Source of the DNA: Desulfoluna sp.
GTDB lineage: Bacteria > Desulfobacterota > Desulfobacteria > Desulfobacterales > Desulfolunaceae
DNA: 64,000 bases
Assembly (NCBI RefSeq): GCF_030145185.1
Contig: NZ_JAQYWB010000010.1
Span: forward strand, 1-64,000
Reading direction: 5' to 3'
In this document: piece by piece, positions 17,476-25,845 of the stretch
Position numbering within the stretch: position 1 is the first letter of the stretch
How the letters are laid out: every line of letters starts with the position of its first letter
Notes under the pieces: model-generated
The model's input: the letters and a program-made list of their open reading frames with translations, nothing else
Told to the model about the DNA's origin: nothing
Databases searched by the model: none
Made by a program: the position numbers and the translations under genes

Positions 17476-17798
17476 TGTCTGGCTGAAATGGAGAGCGCCC
17501 TGCTCCATGCCAAAAACCTCTCCAGAAAAGCATCCCGAGAGCTGAAGGTGGCCCTCCTGGCCGAACAGCTGGCCATGAATAGCTTCAAAAAAAGGCCTCC
17601 GGCGGCAAGGTGAGGGCACCTTGAAACCTTATGGCGAATGCGTGAAGGCCGTCGTGATACCCATGCTTTCGGTGCATTCGCATGAAGGGTGAAATCAGGC
17701 AAACGTTTAGCTCTCGGCAGGGCCGCAAAAGGCATCAGCTGAATAGTTACCCAAAATCCGAGCAACGAAATCCAAGTGACTTAATAATTTGTAATTTG
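17476..17798. other. Gene-free gap after the RND pump
   Basis: Holds family A copy 4 (17595-17750). The first 120 bp show no hairpin terminator, and no coding signal is seen. Confidence 0.6.
17595..17750 (+). repeat. Family A composite repeat, copy 4
   Basis: Starts GCCTCCGGCGGCAAGGTGAG, includes the AAACGTTTAGCTCTCGGCAG module and ends with AGCTGAATAGTTAC, the motif that also terminates family C. Confidence 0.75.
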
Positions 17799-18938
17799 CT
17801 ATCTTATCATGGAGCCTGAAATAACAATTTTCATTACCTCACTGGTCCCCTCATAAATTTCAGTAATTTTTGCATCACGCATCATTCTCTCCACCGGATA
17901 ATCCTGTAAATAGCCATATCCACCATGCAACTGAACGGCTTTTGTTGTTACATACATGGCTGTTTCAGAAGCAAAATATTTGGCCTGCGCTGCCTCTACA
18001 GAGCTTGGTTTTCCAGTTTCTCTTCTATAAGCCGCATTATAAACCAGAAATCTTGCGGCATCGGTTCGAGTCTTCATTTGAGCAAGTTCAAATGCTATAC
18101 CTTGAAATGCAGCAATTGGTTTACCAAACTGCTTTCTATTCTTTACATATTCAAGAGCAACGTCCAATGCTCCTTGTGCAATACCAAGTGCTTGAGCAGC
18201 TATCCCAATTCTACCCACATCAAGTGAGGTCATCGCAACCTTAAAGCCTTTGCCTAACTCACCAAGTAGATTTTCCTTTGGAATAATACAATTATCAAAG
18301 AATAATTCTCTTGCAACCGAACCTCGTATGCCCATTTTTCGTTCTGATTTTCCTACTTTGAAACCGGGGAAGATATCTTCAACAATAAATGCGCTAATTC
18401 CTTTTGTGCCCTTTGATTTGTCAGTCATTGCCATGATCACATATATGCCCGCAACGCCTGAGTTAGATATAAACTTCTTTTGTCCATTTAACAGCCAATG
18501 GTCACCCATATCAACCGCTACCGTTTCCTGTCCTGCGGCATCTGTTCCTGCATTTGGCTCTGTAAGCCCAAAGGCGCCTATTTTTTCACCCTTCATTAAA
18601 GGTGGAAGATATTTTTTCTTTTGTACCTCTGTTCCATAGGTAAGAATTGGCCAGGTACAAAGGCCATGATGTGTTTGCACAATGACACCTGTAGAAGCAC
18701 AGACCTTCGATAATTCCTCAATCAAAATAGCATAGGAAACATAATCACCACCGAAGCCTCCATACTCTTTGGTAAAGGGTAGGCTCATCCAACCCAACTT
18801 GGCTATTTTTTCAATTGTTTCAATTGGAAATCTTGCATTCTCATCAATTTCAGCAGCTAAAGGCCTGACCTCTTCTTGAGCGAATCTACGAAATTGTTCC
18901 TGCAACGCCTGTTGATACTCATTTAATTCAAAAATCAT
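17799..18938 (-). CDS. Acyl-CoA dehydrogenase (short-chain/butyryl-CoA type)
   Basis: 379-residue flavoenzyme that oxidises an acyl-CoA to the 2-enoyl-CoA. It shows FGLTEPNAGTDA (FAD/substrate loop), the C-terminal arginine region RKQFGKPIAAFQGI and the catalytic base Glu363 in EIYEGTSEV. The usual EIQR after that motif reads EVMK here. The length fits the short-chain family, closest in feel to clostridial Bcd. The gene is markedly AT-richer than its neighbours, with AAA, ATT and TTT codons common. It stands alone without etfAB, thiolase or crotonase, which suggests lateral acquisition. The exact substrate is unknown. Confidence 0.88.
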   Translation of the reverse strand: MIFELNEYQQALQEQFRRFAQEEVRPLAAEIDENARFPIETIEKIAKLGWMSLPFTKEYGGFGGDYVSYAILIEELSKVCASTGVIVQTHHGLCTWPILTYGTEVQKKKYLPPLMKGEKIGAFGLTEPNAGTDAAGQETVAVDMGDHWLLNGQKKFISNSGVAGIYVIMAMTDKSKGTKGISAFIVEDIFPGFKVGKSERKMGIRGSVARELFFDNCIIPKENLLGELGKGFKVAMTSLDVGRIGIAAQALGIAQGALDVALEYVKNRKQFGKPIAAFQGIAFELAQMKTRTDAARFLVYNAAYRRETGKPSSVEAAQAKYFASETAMYVTTKAVQLHGGYGYLQDYPVERMMRDAKITEIYEGTSEVMKIVISGSMIR

Positions 18939-18986
18939 TATGATACCTCTCTACACATTTATATTTGTTTTTTCGTCATATCACCT

Positions 18987-19232
18987 AACCCGGATATTTC
19001 ATGAGAAAACAATCAGGACAAGGAATGGTTCGTAATTACAGTTCTTTACAGTAATATTTTCAGTCGTTTCAAAAATGCAAAATGTAATCCACGGTATTCT
19101 GTTTGATTTTCTCACCCTTCGGGCGAGCCGGGTGCACTCATCTGCCGCGTTATCAGAGCCTTGAGGTAAACCACTACGTCTTCAGCTCTGATGCCTTGCA
19201 TATGAGCGCACCCAACTCGTGAACTATCCGAG
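18987..19232 (+). repeat. Family B element, copy 2
   Basis: About 246 bp from AACCCGGATATTTCATGAG to ACTCGTGAACTATCCGAGCT. The imperfect inverted termini and the middle segment CTCACCCTTCGGGCGAGCCG are shared with copies 4 and 5. Confidence 0.85.
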
Positions 19233-19361
19233 CTAAGATAACTTAAATTGCATACAAAAGGTTAGAATATATTTTTAAATGAGTTATCTAAAAATACCCG
19301 TATGACCAGAGGACAGGCGAGATGCGTCTATCAAGTGCGGTGAATATTCCCCCAGAGGGGT

Positions 19362-19612
19362 TAGCCCGCATATTTCATGAGAAAACGACCAATCTATAGA
19401 GATAAAATATTATTACAGACGGTTACATGGAAAAAATCGGTTATTTCAAAAATACAAAATGTAATTCACCGTTTTCGGCTCGCCTTTCTCACCCTTCGGG
19501 CGAGCCGAGTGCACCCATCTTCTGCGTTATCAGAGCTTTGAGGTAAACCGCTACATCGGCAACTCTGACGCCTTGAATATGGAGGCACTCGACTCGTGAA
19601 ATATCCGGGTTA
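19362..19612 (+). repeat. Family B element, copy 3 (divergent)
   Basis: About 250 bp with the same termini (TAGCCCGCATATTTCATGAG and CGTGAAATATCCGGGTTA) but a more diverged interior than copies 2, 4 and 5. Confidence 0.8.
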
Positions 19613-19949
19613 AAACGGATCCGTGGGGCGTCGAGGAGGGAGTTGAGGGAGATGTTTCAGGTTTTGCAGAAGGGAATGCAGAGGGCGGTGATGGGGATTA
19701 AAAATATGGATAGAACAAAAGGAGGCTGTGTCGAATATCAACAAGCCCCTATTCTTACTGTTTTTATCATAAAAAGATCAATATAGCCGTATACAACGAG
19801 AGCAATCAGCGTTCTTTGCAATTATTTACAGTATGTTGACTTGGTCCGGCCCCAATGTTGGCGCAAAGCTAAGATGCCCTTGGTATATCAAATGGTACTA
19901 CATAGACCCTACGGCGTTTTTTATCAGTGTTCACCATTAAGGTGCTGTT

Positions 19950-20546
19950 ATGATGAAAATTTTAAAAGTCGGTGATAAAAGTCAGGCCATCTGCAACTCT
20001 TGCAAAGCCGTTGTCCCCACCACCTATACCTTAAGGGATGTCCCTTTTGACGATGGTGATGGTGAGGTCAAGAATGTCTTGGTCAGCGTATGTGACACAT
20101 GCGATTCGATCTGCTCATTACCGCACCAGTCCACGCCGGCTGTCAGAAAAGCCCTTGAGACGAAAAGAAAGCCCATTGAGTGCAGAGTCCCTGCGCATAT
20201 GATCGATATCTTGAACTTAGCCTGCACACAAATTGGTTGCGAAACAGACTTTAGAACTCAGATGTTCAAATACTATATCCACAAAATAGCATATGACGAT
20301 GCAGCCTTAGCAGAATTGTCCAGTTTTAAAGATAACGAACTCATTGAGGGCAAGCCTGAAAAAAGAATTTCACTGAAAGGGCGTCATGTAAAAGCTGATC
20401 TTGATCGAATCCTTTACAGAACGAGCCTAACAAAAACAACTGACATCATTAAATTAATTACGATTAAAATCAAAACTGAAATTTTGGATATGAAAAAGCC
20501 TGAGCCAATCAAAGAGTTGAGAACGATAGCAGTTGCAACCCTTTAG
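19950..20546 (+). CDS. Hypothetical protein with an N-terminal zinc ribbon
   Basis: 198 residues. Cys15-x2-Cys18 and Cys48-x2-Cys51 around a beta-rich stretch (VPTTYTLRDVPFDDG) resemble the YgiT/MqsA N-terminal zinc finger. The rest (about 70-198) is helical with no recognised HTH_3 domain; it includes RVPAHMIDILNLACTQIGCE and a Lys/Ile-rich end. MqsA-type antitoxins pair with an MqsR toxin, but no such toxin is adjacent. AAGGTG precedes the start, and a second ATG directly follows the first. AT-rich codons and the flanking repeats suggest an acquired gene. Function unknown. Confidence 0.6.
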   Translation: MMKILKVGDKSQAICNSCKAVVPTTYTLRDVPFDDGDGEVKNVLVSVCDTCDSICSLPHQSTPAVRKALETKRKPIECRVPAHMIDILNLACTQIGCETDFRTQMFKYYIHKIAYDDAALAELSSFKDNELIEGKPEKRISLKGRHVKADLDRILYRTSLTKTTDIIKLITIKIKTEILDMKKPEPIKELRTIAVATL

Positions 20547-20635
20547 ACAACAAATTGTAATTCTTGATTTTAAACATGCCAACGCCGCAATGGTTCCACA
20601 CTACCAAGTGGACTGATACGATGCAGACATAAAAG

Positions 20636-20659
20636 CCCCGGCCTTTGCCGGGGTTTTTT
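20636..20659 (+). terminator. Intrinsic terminator after the zinc-ribbon gene
   Basis: CCCCGGC pairs with GCCGGGG around CTTT and is followed by TTTTTT, about 90 bp after the stop. Confidence 0.9.
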
Positions 20660-20704
20660 ATTTGAGAAAAGGTCTTTGTGAAGAAATTGTGTCAAATGTC
20701 AAGA

Positions 20705-20850
20705 CGTGACCCCTTTCCATGGCCCGGCCCCAATACCATACAGGATCGTCTCATCGGGTGCATGAAAGGTATAGCGCATCTTGCCCGTCCCCGGGTCCGT
20801 CCCTACCCTTGAATCATAAGTAAATTGTCGCGGTCCATCCCCACTATACA
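20705..20850 (-). pseudogene. Possible C-terminal remnant of an unidentified protein
   Basis: On the minus strand one frame reads about 48 residues (…GDGPRQFTYDSRVG…MRYTFHAPDETILYG…) without a stop and then ends TGA. It has protein-like composition but no start or upstream partner. The DNA lies between the terminator at 20659 and the methyltransferase gene. It may be the tail of a disrupted gene. I do not recognise the family. Confidence 0.3.
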
Positions 20851-20956
20851 TATTTTTATTAAACCAGAAAAAAGTAATAAAAAAGACCTGACCCTATTTT
20901 CCGTATATAATGACCTACCCGTTATATACACGCATTTAAGAGGTATTAAAAAGACC

Positions 20957-21724
20957 ATGGATATCAGAGGAACCTGTATCTCATCAACAGTAGATGAGCA
21001 CGGCCCAATTTATGTTTACCAAACAAGGAATAAGCGGATTCTCAGCTTTGATGGGAAAATCTATCAAAGTTGCATGAAACTAAAAGACATTAATGGATTA
21101 GATCTCGCCTACACCCAGGCCATGATGGCGGGTTTATTGTTTATCCCCATAGTAAAAACAGCCACCATCATGGGGCTGGGCGCAGGCTCAATGGCAAAGA
21201 ACCTGCTCAGTAGTTTCTCCGAGTTGACCGTACATGCCATTGAATACCGTGAAGCAGTGGCGAAGACCGCAAAAAAACATTTTCACTTACGCGACACGGA
21301 TCGCCTCTTCATTCATATAAACGACGCTGTGAACTACATCAAAAACACCGACATAAAAAGCGATATTATCTTTTCAGATCTATACAACTCGGAAGGCATG
21401 GAACCGAAACAAGTACAATCGTCATACTTGCATGATTGTAAAAATGCACTCAACAAACAAGGTGTCCTTGTGCTCAATATCTGTCATACGGAACTTAAAT
21501 TACGAGAAGAGTTAGATGAATTACTCGCGCTCCAATTTGAAAACCGACGACTCAGTTTCGACGTAGAAAATGAAAACACGATCGTACTCGCATTTAAAAA
21601 CGACATCCCCTCTATAAAAAGAGAAGAACTACTTACTAAAGGTAAAGGGTTGCAAGAGAAAATGAACATTCCGATGGAACGTTATGCCAAATTACTTTTG
21701 GATACGCCGGGTAGTTGGAGTTGA
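20957..21724 (+). CDS. Spermidine synthase-like methyltransferase-fold protein
   Basis: 255 residues from the preferred start MDIRGTCISS. It has a Rossmann core with the nucleotide-binding loop IMGLGAGSMAKNLL, the acidic strand-2 end HAIEYREAV, and DAVNYIKN and IFSDLYNSEGM, as in polyamine aminopropyltransferases (SpeE-like). The canonical putrescine-binding tetrad is not clearly present, so it may be one of the many SpeE-like proteins of unknown substrate. The frame is open back to 20825, but those residues look non-coding. AT-rich and isolated, like the gene before it. Confidence 0.75.
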   Translation: MDIRGTCISSTVDEHGPIYVYQTRNKRILSFDGKIYQSCMKLKDINGLDLAYTQAMMAGLLFIPIVKTATIMGLGAGSMAKNLLSSFSELTVHAIEYREAVAKTAKKHFHLRDTDRLFIHINDAVNYIKNTDIKSDIIFSDLYNSEGMEPKQVQSSYLHDCKNALNKQGVLVLNICHTELKLREELDELLALQFENRRLSFDVENENTIVLAFKNDIPSIKREELLTKGKGLQEKMNIPMERYAKLLLDTPGSWS

Positions 21725-22282
21725 GCTGCCACAACCAACGGAATTGTTCAAATATATGTACAATTTATGCGTAAATAGTCAGATAGTGCCTCCGGCGGTC
21801 CTGCCGGGGGCTAAACTTTTGCCTGATTTTATTAAGACGGGTTTTACAAACAGGTTTTACAAAATAATCTTGATTAAATTTCATCTTAAAAGCGGATGTG
21901 ATTACCTCTTATTCACAGCCATGGGTTCCCTGTCCATTTCAGGCTTCAATGTCACCCACACCGGTGAGATGACGGCGGCGTCCTAGGATGGACACCCATT
22001 TAATATCAAAGGGCGAAGCGTGCCCATCTGGCAGTCGGGAAACCCACAATACTGAAAATTGTATAAATTTTGACGACGCAGCATCTCTCCCCGGCGTGAT
22101 CGGTTGCACCCGCGCTGAAACACCCGCGTCGGGATTGCCGCCTTACCCCGTTTTTTCACCGATCCCGCGTGATAGAGAAATTCACGGTATTTTTGGAGTG
22201 GTCATTGCACAGAATTATGCCTGGTTAAGAATAGGGGGGAAGGTCGAAAAGACCTTAAATGGAGAGTGTACAGGAGGTGAAG
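21725..22282. other. Gene-free stretch with a family A relic
   Basis: Family A copy 5 covers 21788-21915. The remaining sequence (21916-22282) has short shared words such as AAAGGGCGAAGCGTGCCCAT but no supported gene. Confidence 0.5.
21788..21915 (+). repeat. Family A repeat, copy 5 (outer half)
   Basis: Begins GCCTCCGGCGGTCCTGCCGG and GGGCTAAACTTTTG, followed by AAACAGGTTTTA and CTTAAAAGCGGATGTGATT. It corresponds to the end of the element opposite the CAAGGTG palindrome. Confidence 0.65.
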
Positions 22283-22513
22283 CTACATCCACTTCACATA
22301 ATTTGAAACTCCACATAAGAAATGATTTCCTAAGACGGAGAAGCCAAGGCCCTCCACGGCATACACCATGGAAAATCTGCGGTTCACACGAACCAACTCA
22401 TCTTTCTCCGCGTCTTTAAAAGGAAGACCATCAAAAGCCGTTCGACTGATCACATGGTAAACGGTCTTCTGGCCGGGATCAGGGAGAAGGGGTCGCGTCT
22501 TGACATTGGACAA
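22283..22513 (-). pseudogene. Remnant of a Y1/REP-associated (RAYT-like) transposase
   Basis: 76 codons. KTVYHVISRTAFDGLPFKDAEK, followed by VYAVEGLGFSVLGNHF, matches the N-terminal pattern of Y1_Tnp transposases (YHVxSR…FKDxxD…MGNHFHLL). The frame breaks just after GNHF, and the second His of the HUH motif is lost (HFLCGV). The catalytic Tyr region is missing altogether and there is no clear ATG, only TTG. It is therefore a dead fragment. RAYTs are tied to REP palindromes, and this window is rich in REP-like repeats. Confidence 0.7.
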
Positions 22514-22699
22514 AATGACATCGTCATGTCACAGAAACCCCATACACCCGTACTTATTGAGACTTTTTGGAATGAACATCAGGAAGCCGCTATTCTACAT
22601 GCTTTCAGCGGCGCAGCCGCATCTGCGTCTATCTGTGTTCATCTGCGGCTAAATTGATTTTGTTCAGGGGTGGCTCTTGCCCATTGATGGGCACGCTTC

Positions 22700-22845
22700 G
22701 CGCTTTGCCCATCCTGACGGCGCGACAAGCGATCCGTCTTCGCCTGCGGCTACGCTGTGACATGGGGGCAAAATGCATTCGAAACCAGCTTTCAAGGTGG
22801 CACACCTTGCCGCCGGAGGCTTTTTTTTGAGCTGAATAGCTATCC
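22700..22845 (+). repeat. Family A composite repeat, copy 6
   Basis: Holds GACGGCGCGACAAGCGA, CTTTCAAGGTGGCACACCTT and GCCGCCGGAGGC followed by eight Ts, and ends with GAGCTGAATAGCTA. The GGAGGC end faces the 3' end of the NlpC gene. Confidence 0.75.
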
Positions 22846-22873
22846 GGGATGTGCAGTTGCTGCACGATCGACG

Positions 22874-23368
22874 TCAATCCCAAACCCGCCGCGCCTTCCA
22901 ATATCTTTTTTTCCAATAGGGCTGATTCAGGTTCGTCAACGTAACGCCTTCGTTGGTGGAGGCATGAAGAAAAATATTGTTGCCCATGTAGATGCCCACA
23001 TGGCGGACCGTGAGGCCGGTTTTAAAGAGGACGAGATCCCCGATGCGAAGGTCCTTTCGTTTGACGGGTTTCCCTGTTTTCGCGAGGAGTTTGGTGGTTC
23101 GGGGGATGGTGATGCCAAGGGTGTCCCGGTAGGTGAGGTGGACAAAGCCGGAGCAGTCGACGCCGCGTTTGCTGGTGCCGCCCATTTTGTAGCGCGTGCC
23201 TTTCCATTCTGCATACTGGGCGTTCAGCCTTGCTTTCACGCGGGCGGTGTCGGTAAGGTTCACGACAGATGGGTGCTTTATCTTGATGGTTCTTCGATGC
23301 TTCTCCCTGGGCACGGTGGCACATCCCAGGAGGCTGAATATGAGGATGCAAAGGATCCATGTCTTCAC
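22874..23368 (-). CDS. NlpC/P60 family lipoprotein (predicted peptidoglycan hydrolase)
   Basis: 164-residue lipoprotein. The signal peptide MKTWILCILIFSLLGC ends in the lipobox LLGC, so Cys16 should be lipidated. The NlpC/P60 domain has catalytic Cys in RGVDCSGF and His in VRHVGIYMG, with a third polar residue near FLHAST. Such enzymes cut the gamma-D-Glu-DAP link in murein peptides, placing this one in the periplasm. It starts at GTG with AAGGAG upstream. A truncated copy of its leader lies 1 kb away at 24378-24446. Confidence 0.88.
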   Translation of the reverse strand: MKTWILCILIFSLLGCATVPREKHRRTIKIKHPSVVNLTDTARVKARLNAQYAEWKGTRYKMGGTSKRGVDCSGFVHLTYRDTLGITIPRTTKLLAKTGKPVKRKDLRIGDLVLFKTGLTVRHVGIYMGNNIFLHASTNEGVTLTNLNQPYWKKRYWKARRVWD

Positions 23369-23642
23369 AAGGGGTCTCCTTTAGATATCATGCTATTCGA
23401 CTCCTTCGCCGGACATATTTCTAACATGCCACACTCCGGTGCGGCAGGGAAAAAGACAAACTAAAAAGCCGCACCGGAGTGCGGCGCTCCGTTTCGGCCC
23501 GTTTTTCTCGGTTTTCTCGGTTTTTTAAGGTCGCTGCCAAACGAGGACCAAGGCCGGCTTCCCCTACTCCGATTGCCTCCTCATTCAAGGTGAAGAAGCA
23601 GCCGCGCACCATGAAGAATACGCATAACAATGACGACGTCTA
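23369..23642. other. Gap between the antitoxin and the NlpC gene
   Basis: It holds the inverted repeat at 23430-23483. The place where a toxin gene is expected (23421-23630) contains only an unconvincing 69-codon frame. A short frame starting MRILHGARLLLHLE stops after 14 codons and might be the relic of a RelE/ParE start. Confidence 0.45.
23430..23483. repeat. Long inverted repeat (hairpin) with CCGGTGCGGC core
   Basis: CCACACTCCGGTGCGGC pairs over 17 bp, with one mismatch, with GCCGCACCGGAGTGCGG across about 22 nt. It is REP-like in form and differs from families A-C. It could also end transcription of the antitoxin gene. Confidence 0.7.
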
Positions 23643-23921
23643 TTATAGATGATGCTCACGCTTAAAATTTTCGAAAAACTCCGCGGCCTTTCGGGTTTCA
23701 CCTGCTGCTACCTGCTGCTCAGCCTTCATCACCTTCTCCATCACGCCAAAGGATTCAGCCATCCGCTCACAAGATTCGGGATCCATGAGAACCGCTTCGG
23801 CCTTTCCATTGACCGTCAGGACAACGGGACGTCTGGTCTTATGGATCTGTTTAAGCAGCTCCCCTGTATTCCGCTTCAGCTCGGTGATGGATTTTATATC
23901 TTCGGTTATTTTAATGGACAT
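23643..23921 (-). CDS. Phd/YefM-family antitoxin (no toxin partner seen)
   Basis: 92 residues. MSIKITEDIKSITELKRN, then LLKQIHKTRRPVVLTVNGKAEAVLMD, is the Phd/YefM fold that binds its own promoter and neutralises a RelE/ParE or Doc toxin. The start was chosen from GGAG 6 nt upstream. A family B element begins 15 bp upstream of the ATG and has displaced or now supplies the promoter. No intact toxin follows on the same strand, so this is an orphan antitoxin or the remains of a broken module. Confidence 0.85.
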   Translation of the reverse strand: MSIKITEDIKSITELKRNTGELLKQIHKTRRPVVLTVNGKAEAVLMDPESCERMAESFGVMEKVMKAEQQVAAGETRKAAEFFENFKREHHL

Positions 23922-23936
23922 ATGCACTCCAAGCAT

Positions 23937-24186
23937 AGCCCGAATATTACACGAGTTGGGTGTGCTCATATGCAAGGCATCAGAGCTGAAGATGTAGTGG
24001 TTTACCTCCAAGCTCTGATAACGCGGCAGATGAGTGCACCCGGCTCGCCCGAAGGGTGAGAAAATCAGACAGAATACCGTGGATTACATTTTGCATTTTT
24101 GAAACGACTATAAATATTGCCGCAAAAAACTGTAATTACTGATTATTCCTTAGTCCTGATTGTTTTCTCATGAAATATTCGGGATA
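23937..24186 (-). repeat. Family B element, copy 4 (inverted)
   Basis: Inverse orientation to copies 2, 3 and 5. It runs from CCGAATATTACACGAGTTGG to TTTTCTCATGAAATATTCGG and abuts the ribosome binding site of the phd gene. Confidence 0.85.
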
Positions 24187-24377
24187 GGGCATGATATTTG
24201 ATACTTTCATCATGTCACAAGCAACATTACAGAGCCATCTTCACCAGATAATATATTAACAACGAGAATCCATCACAATGCCCATTTCCAATAGGACGGC
24301 TCGTCTCTACTCGCTTTCAGCGGCGCAGCCGCATCTGCGGACATCTGTGTTTATCTGTGGCCAAATTATTTTTTTGT

Positions 24378-24446
24378 TTAAGGGGTGGGGATGTTTGCGC
24401 AGCCCATGAGGCTGAATATGAGTATGCAGAACATCCATATCTTCAC
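24378..24446 (-). pseudogene. Truncated duplicate of the NlpC lipoprotein leader
   Basis: 22 codons starting at GTG after AAGGAG: VKIWMFCILIFSLMGCANIP, then two more residues and a stop. Its signal peptide and lipobox closely match those of the intact NlpC lipoprotein. Upstream and downstream DNA (for example TTTCAGCGGCGCAGCCGCAT) is also shared with 22600-22660. It is probably a duplication relic, though it could still yield a tiny lipoprotein. Confidence 0.6.
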
Positions 24447-24583
24447 GGGGTTCTCCTTTTCATTTCATGCAGATATTGATATTTTAGCATTGCCCCTCAG
24501 CTTTCATCGCAATTCTGGAGCACACGCAGGATCTCCGGCCATGCGAATGCGGACGCATTTCAGCCCGGAATGACGCCTCCCGA

Positions 24584-24633
24584 TGCGCATTCGCAAACCC
24601 GCTTTCAAGGTGGCTCACCTTGCCGCCGGAGGC
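24584..24633 (+). repeat. Family A repeat core, copy 7
   Basis: CGCATTCGCAAACCCGCTTT, CAAGGTGGCTCACCTTG and CCGCCGGAGGC, then TTTTTTT. It ends 51 bp before the start of the flavoprotein gene and faces it. Confidence 0.8.
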
Positions 24634-24684
24634 ATCTTTTTTTGTCCTTTTTTCCATGTCCCTTACGTGATGATTGGAGACCCC

Positions 24685-25797
24685 ATGAAGAAAAAACTTC
24701 TGCTCTTAGGGGGCGGACACGCTCACCTGGAAACCCTGGCGGCTTTGGAAACGATCCAAAAACGTGGGCACGAGGTCACCGTGGTGGCCCCCTCCCCCCA
24801 TCACTACTACTCGGGCATGGGCCCAGGGATGCTGGGGGGCACCTACACCCCGGAATCGATTCGATTTGATACGGAGGCCATGGTCACGAAGAGAGGGGCA
24901 CGGTTTGTCAGGGGCCTGGCTGTGGCCATTGACGCGGGGGAAAAAACAGTTCGGCTCAGTTCTGGAGAGTTGCTCGATTATGACGTCTTGTCCAACAATG
25001 TGGGAAGTTATGTCAAGAGTGATCTCATCGTGGCCCCGGGGTCAACCGTCTATTCCGTCAAGCCCATTGAATCCCTGCTAACGCTGAAGCAGGCTCTTTT
25101 AAACCGATGCCATGAAAAGGTCCTTCAGATTGCCATCGCAGGCGGTGGCCCATCGTCGGCAGAGGTGGCGGGAAACATCCTTCAACTGGTCCAAAACGCG
25201 CGCGGACAGAGGCCGGTCATCACCCTCTACTCACGCAGCGGTTTCTTCGATCACTTCGATGAGAAAATAAAAACCGGCGTCACAAACATCCTTGAAGCCA
25301 AGGGGATTCAGCGGGTGGAAGGAGACGCCGTGGTCCGGGTGGATGGCCCATCGATAGGGCTCGCCTCGGGCCGTCAGTGTCCCGCGGATTTCGTGATCTC
25401 CGCAACCGGCGTGCGCCCCTCCCCTCTCTTTGCCGACTCCCATCTTCCCACCGGCCCCGACGGAGGGCTCCTCGTCAACCCGTTCCTCCAGTGCACCGCC
25501 CATCCGGAGATCTTTGGCGGCGGCGACTGCATCCATTTTCAGGAGCACCCCTTAAACAAAGTCGGCGTTTACGCCGTTCGTCAAAACCCCATCCTTTTGC
25601 ATAATCTCCTGGCCCAACTCGAAGACACCCCGCTGACCCCCTTCCACCCCGGAGGCAACTACCTCCTCGTCTTCAACCTCGGCGAGGGCACAGGCTACCT
25701 CCACAAAAACGGCATCCGCTTCCACGGTAAAATCGCCTTCCGCATTAAAGATTTCATCGACCGCCGCTTCATGACGAAATACCAAAGGCTGATGTAA
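24685..25797 (+). CDS. FAD/NAD(P)-dependent oxidoreductase, NDH-2-like (SelD-associated type)
   Basis: 370 residues. An N-terminal FAD-binding LLLLGGGHAHLETL, a second nucleotide-binding loop IAIAGGGPSSAEVAGNI and a FAD-site GGGDCIHFQEH near residue 275 give the two-Rossmann layout of pyridine nucleotide-disulfide/NDH-2 oxidoreductases. The GGGHAH form is the variant found in NDH-like domains fused to or near SelD. No redox-active CxxxxC is seen. There is no long C-terminal membrane helix, so any membrane link would be peripheral. GGAG lies 5 nt before the start. The electron acceptor is unknown. Confidence 0.82.
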   Translation: MKKKLLLLGGGHAHLETLAALETIQKRGHEVTVVAPSPHHYYSGMGPGMLGGTYTPESIRFDTEAMVTKRGARFVRGLAVAIDAGEKTVRLSSGELLDYDVLSNNVGSYVKSDLIVAPGSTVYSVKPIESLLTLKQALLNRCHEKVLQIAIAGGGPSSAEVAGNILQLVQNARGQRPVITLYSRSGFFDHFDEKIKTGVTNILEAKGIQRVEGDAVVRVDGPSIGLASGRQCPADFVISATGVRPSPLFADSHLPTGPDGGLLVNPFLQCTAHPEIFGGGDCIHFQEHPLNKVGVYAVRQNPILLHNLLAQLEDTPLTPFHPGGNYLLVFNLGEGTGYLHKNGIRFHGKIAFRIKDFIDRRFMTKYQRLM

Positions 25798-25845
25798 AAA
25801 ACAGGTGTAAGGGCCGGCGCAAAAATCAAACATACAAAAAGCAAT

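Larger units (their letters stand above)
18939..19949. other. 1-kb gene-free stretch with two family B elements
   Basis: Two family B copies in the same orientation (18987-19232 and 19362-19612) fill half of it. The rest, including 19613-19949, shows no gene that I can support. Confidence 0.6.

Noticed and set aside
20825-20956. N-terminal extension of the SpeE-like protein
   Set aside because: The extra 44 residues do not look like the family and lie in what seems to be relic DNA. The ATG at 20957 gives a start that fits SpeE-like proteins.
22780-22825. TGGCAC followed by TTGC in family A copies as a sigma-54 promoter
   Set aside because: The spacing is N3 or N4 rather than N5, and the match arises from the repeat's own palindrome.
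23421-23630. 69-codon frame after phd as its toxin
   Set aside because: No RelE, ParE or Doc features; it runs through the inverted repeat at 23430-23483.
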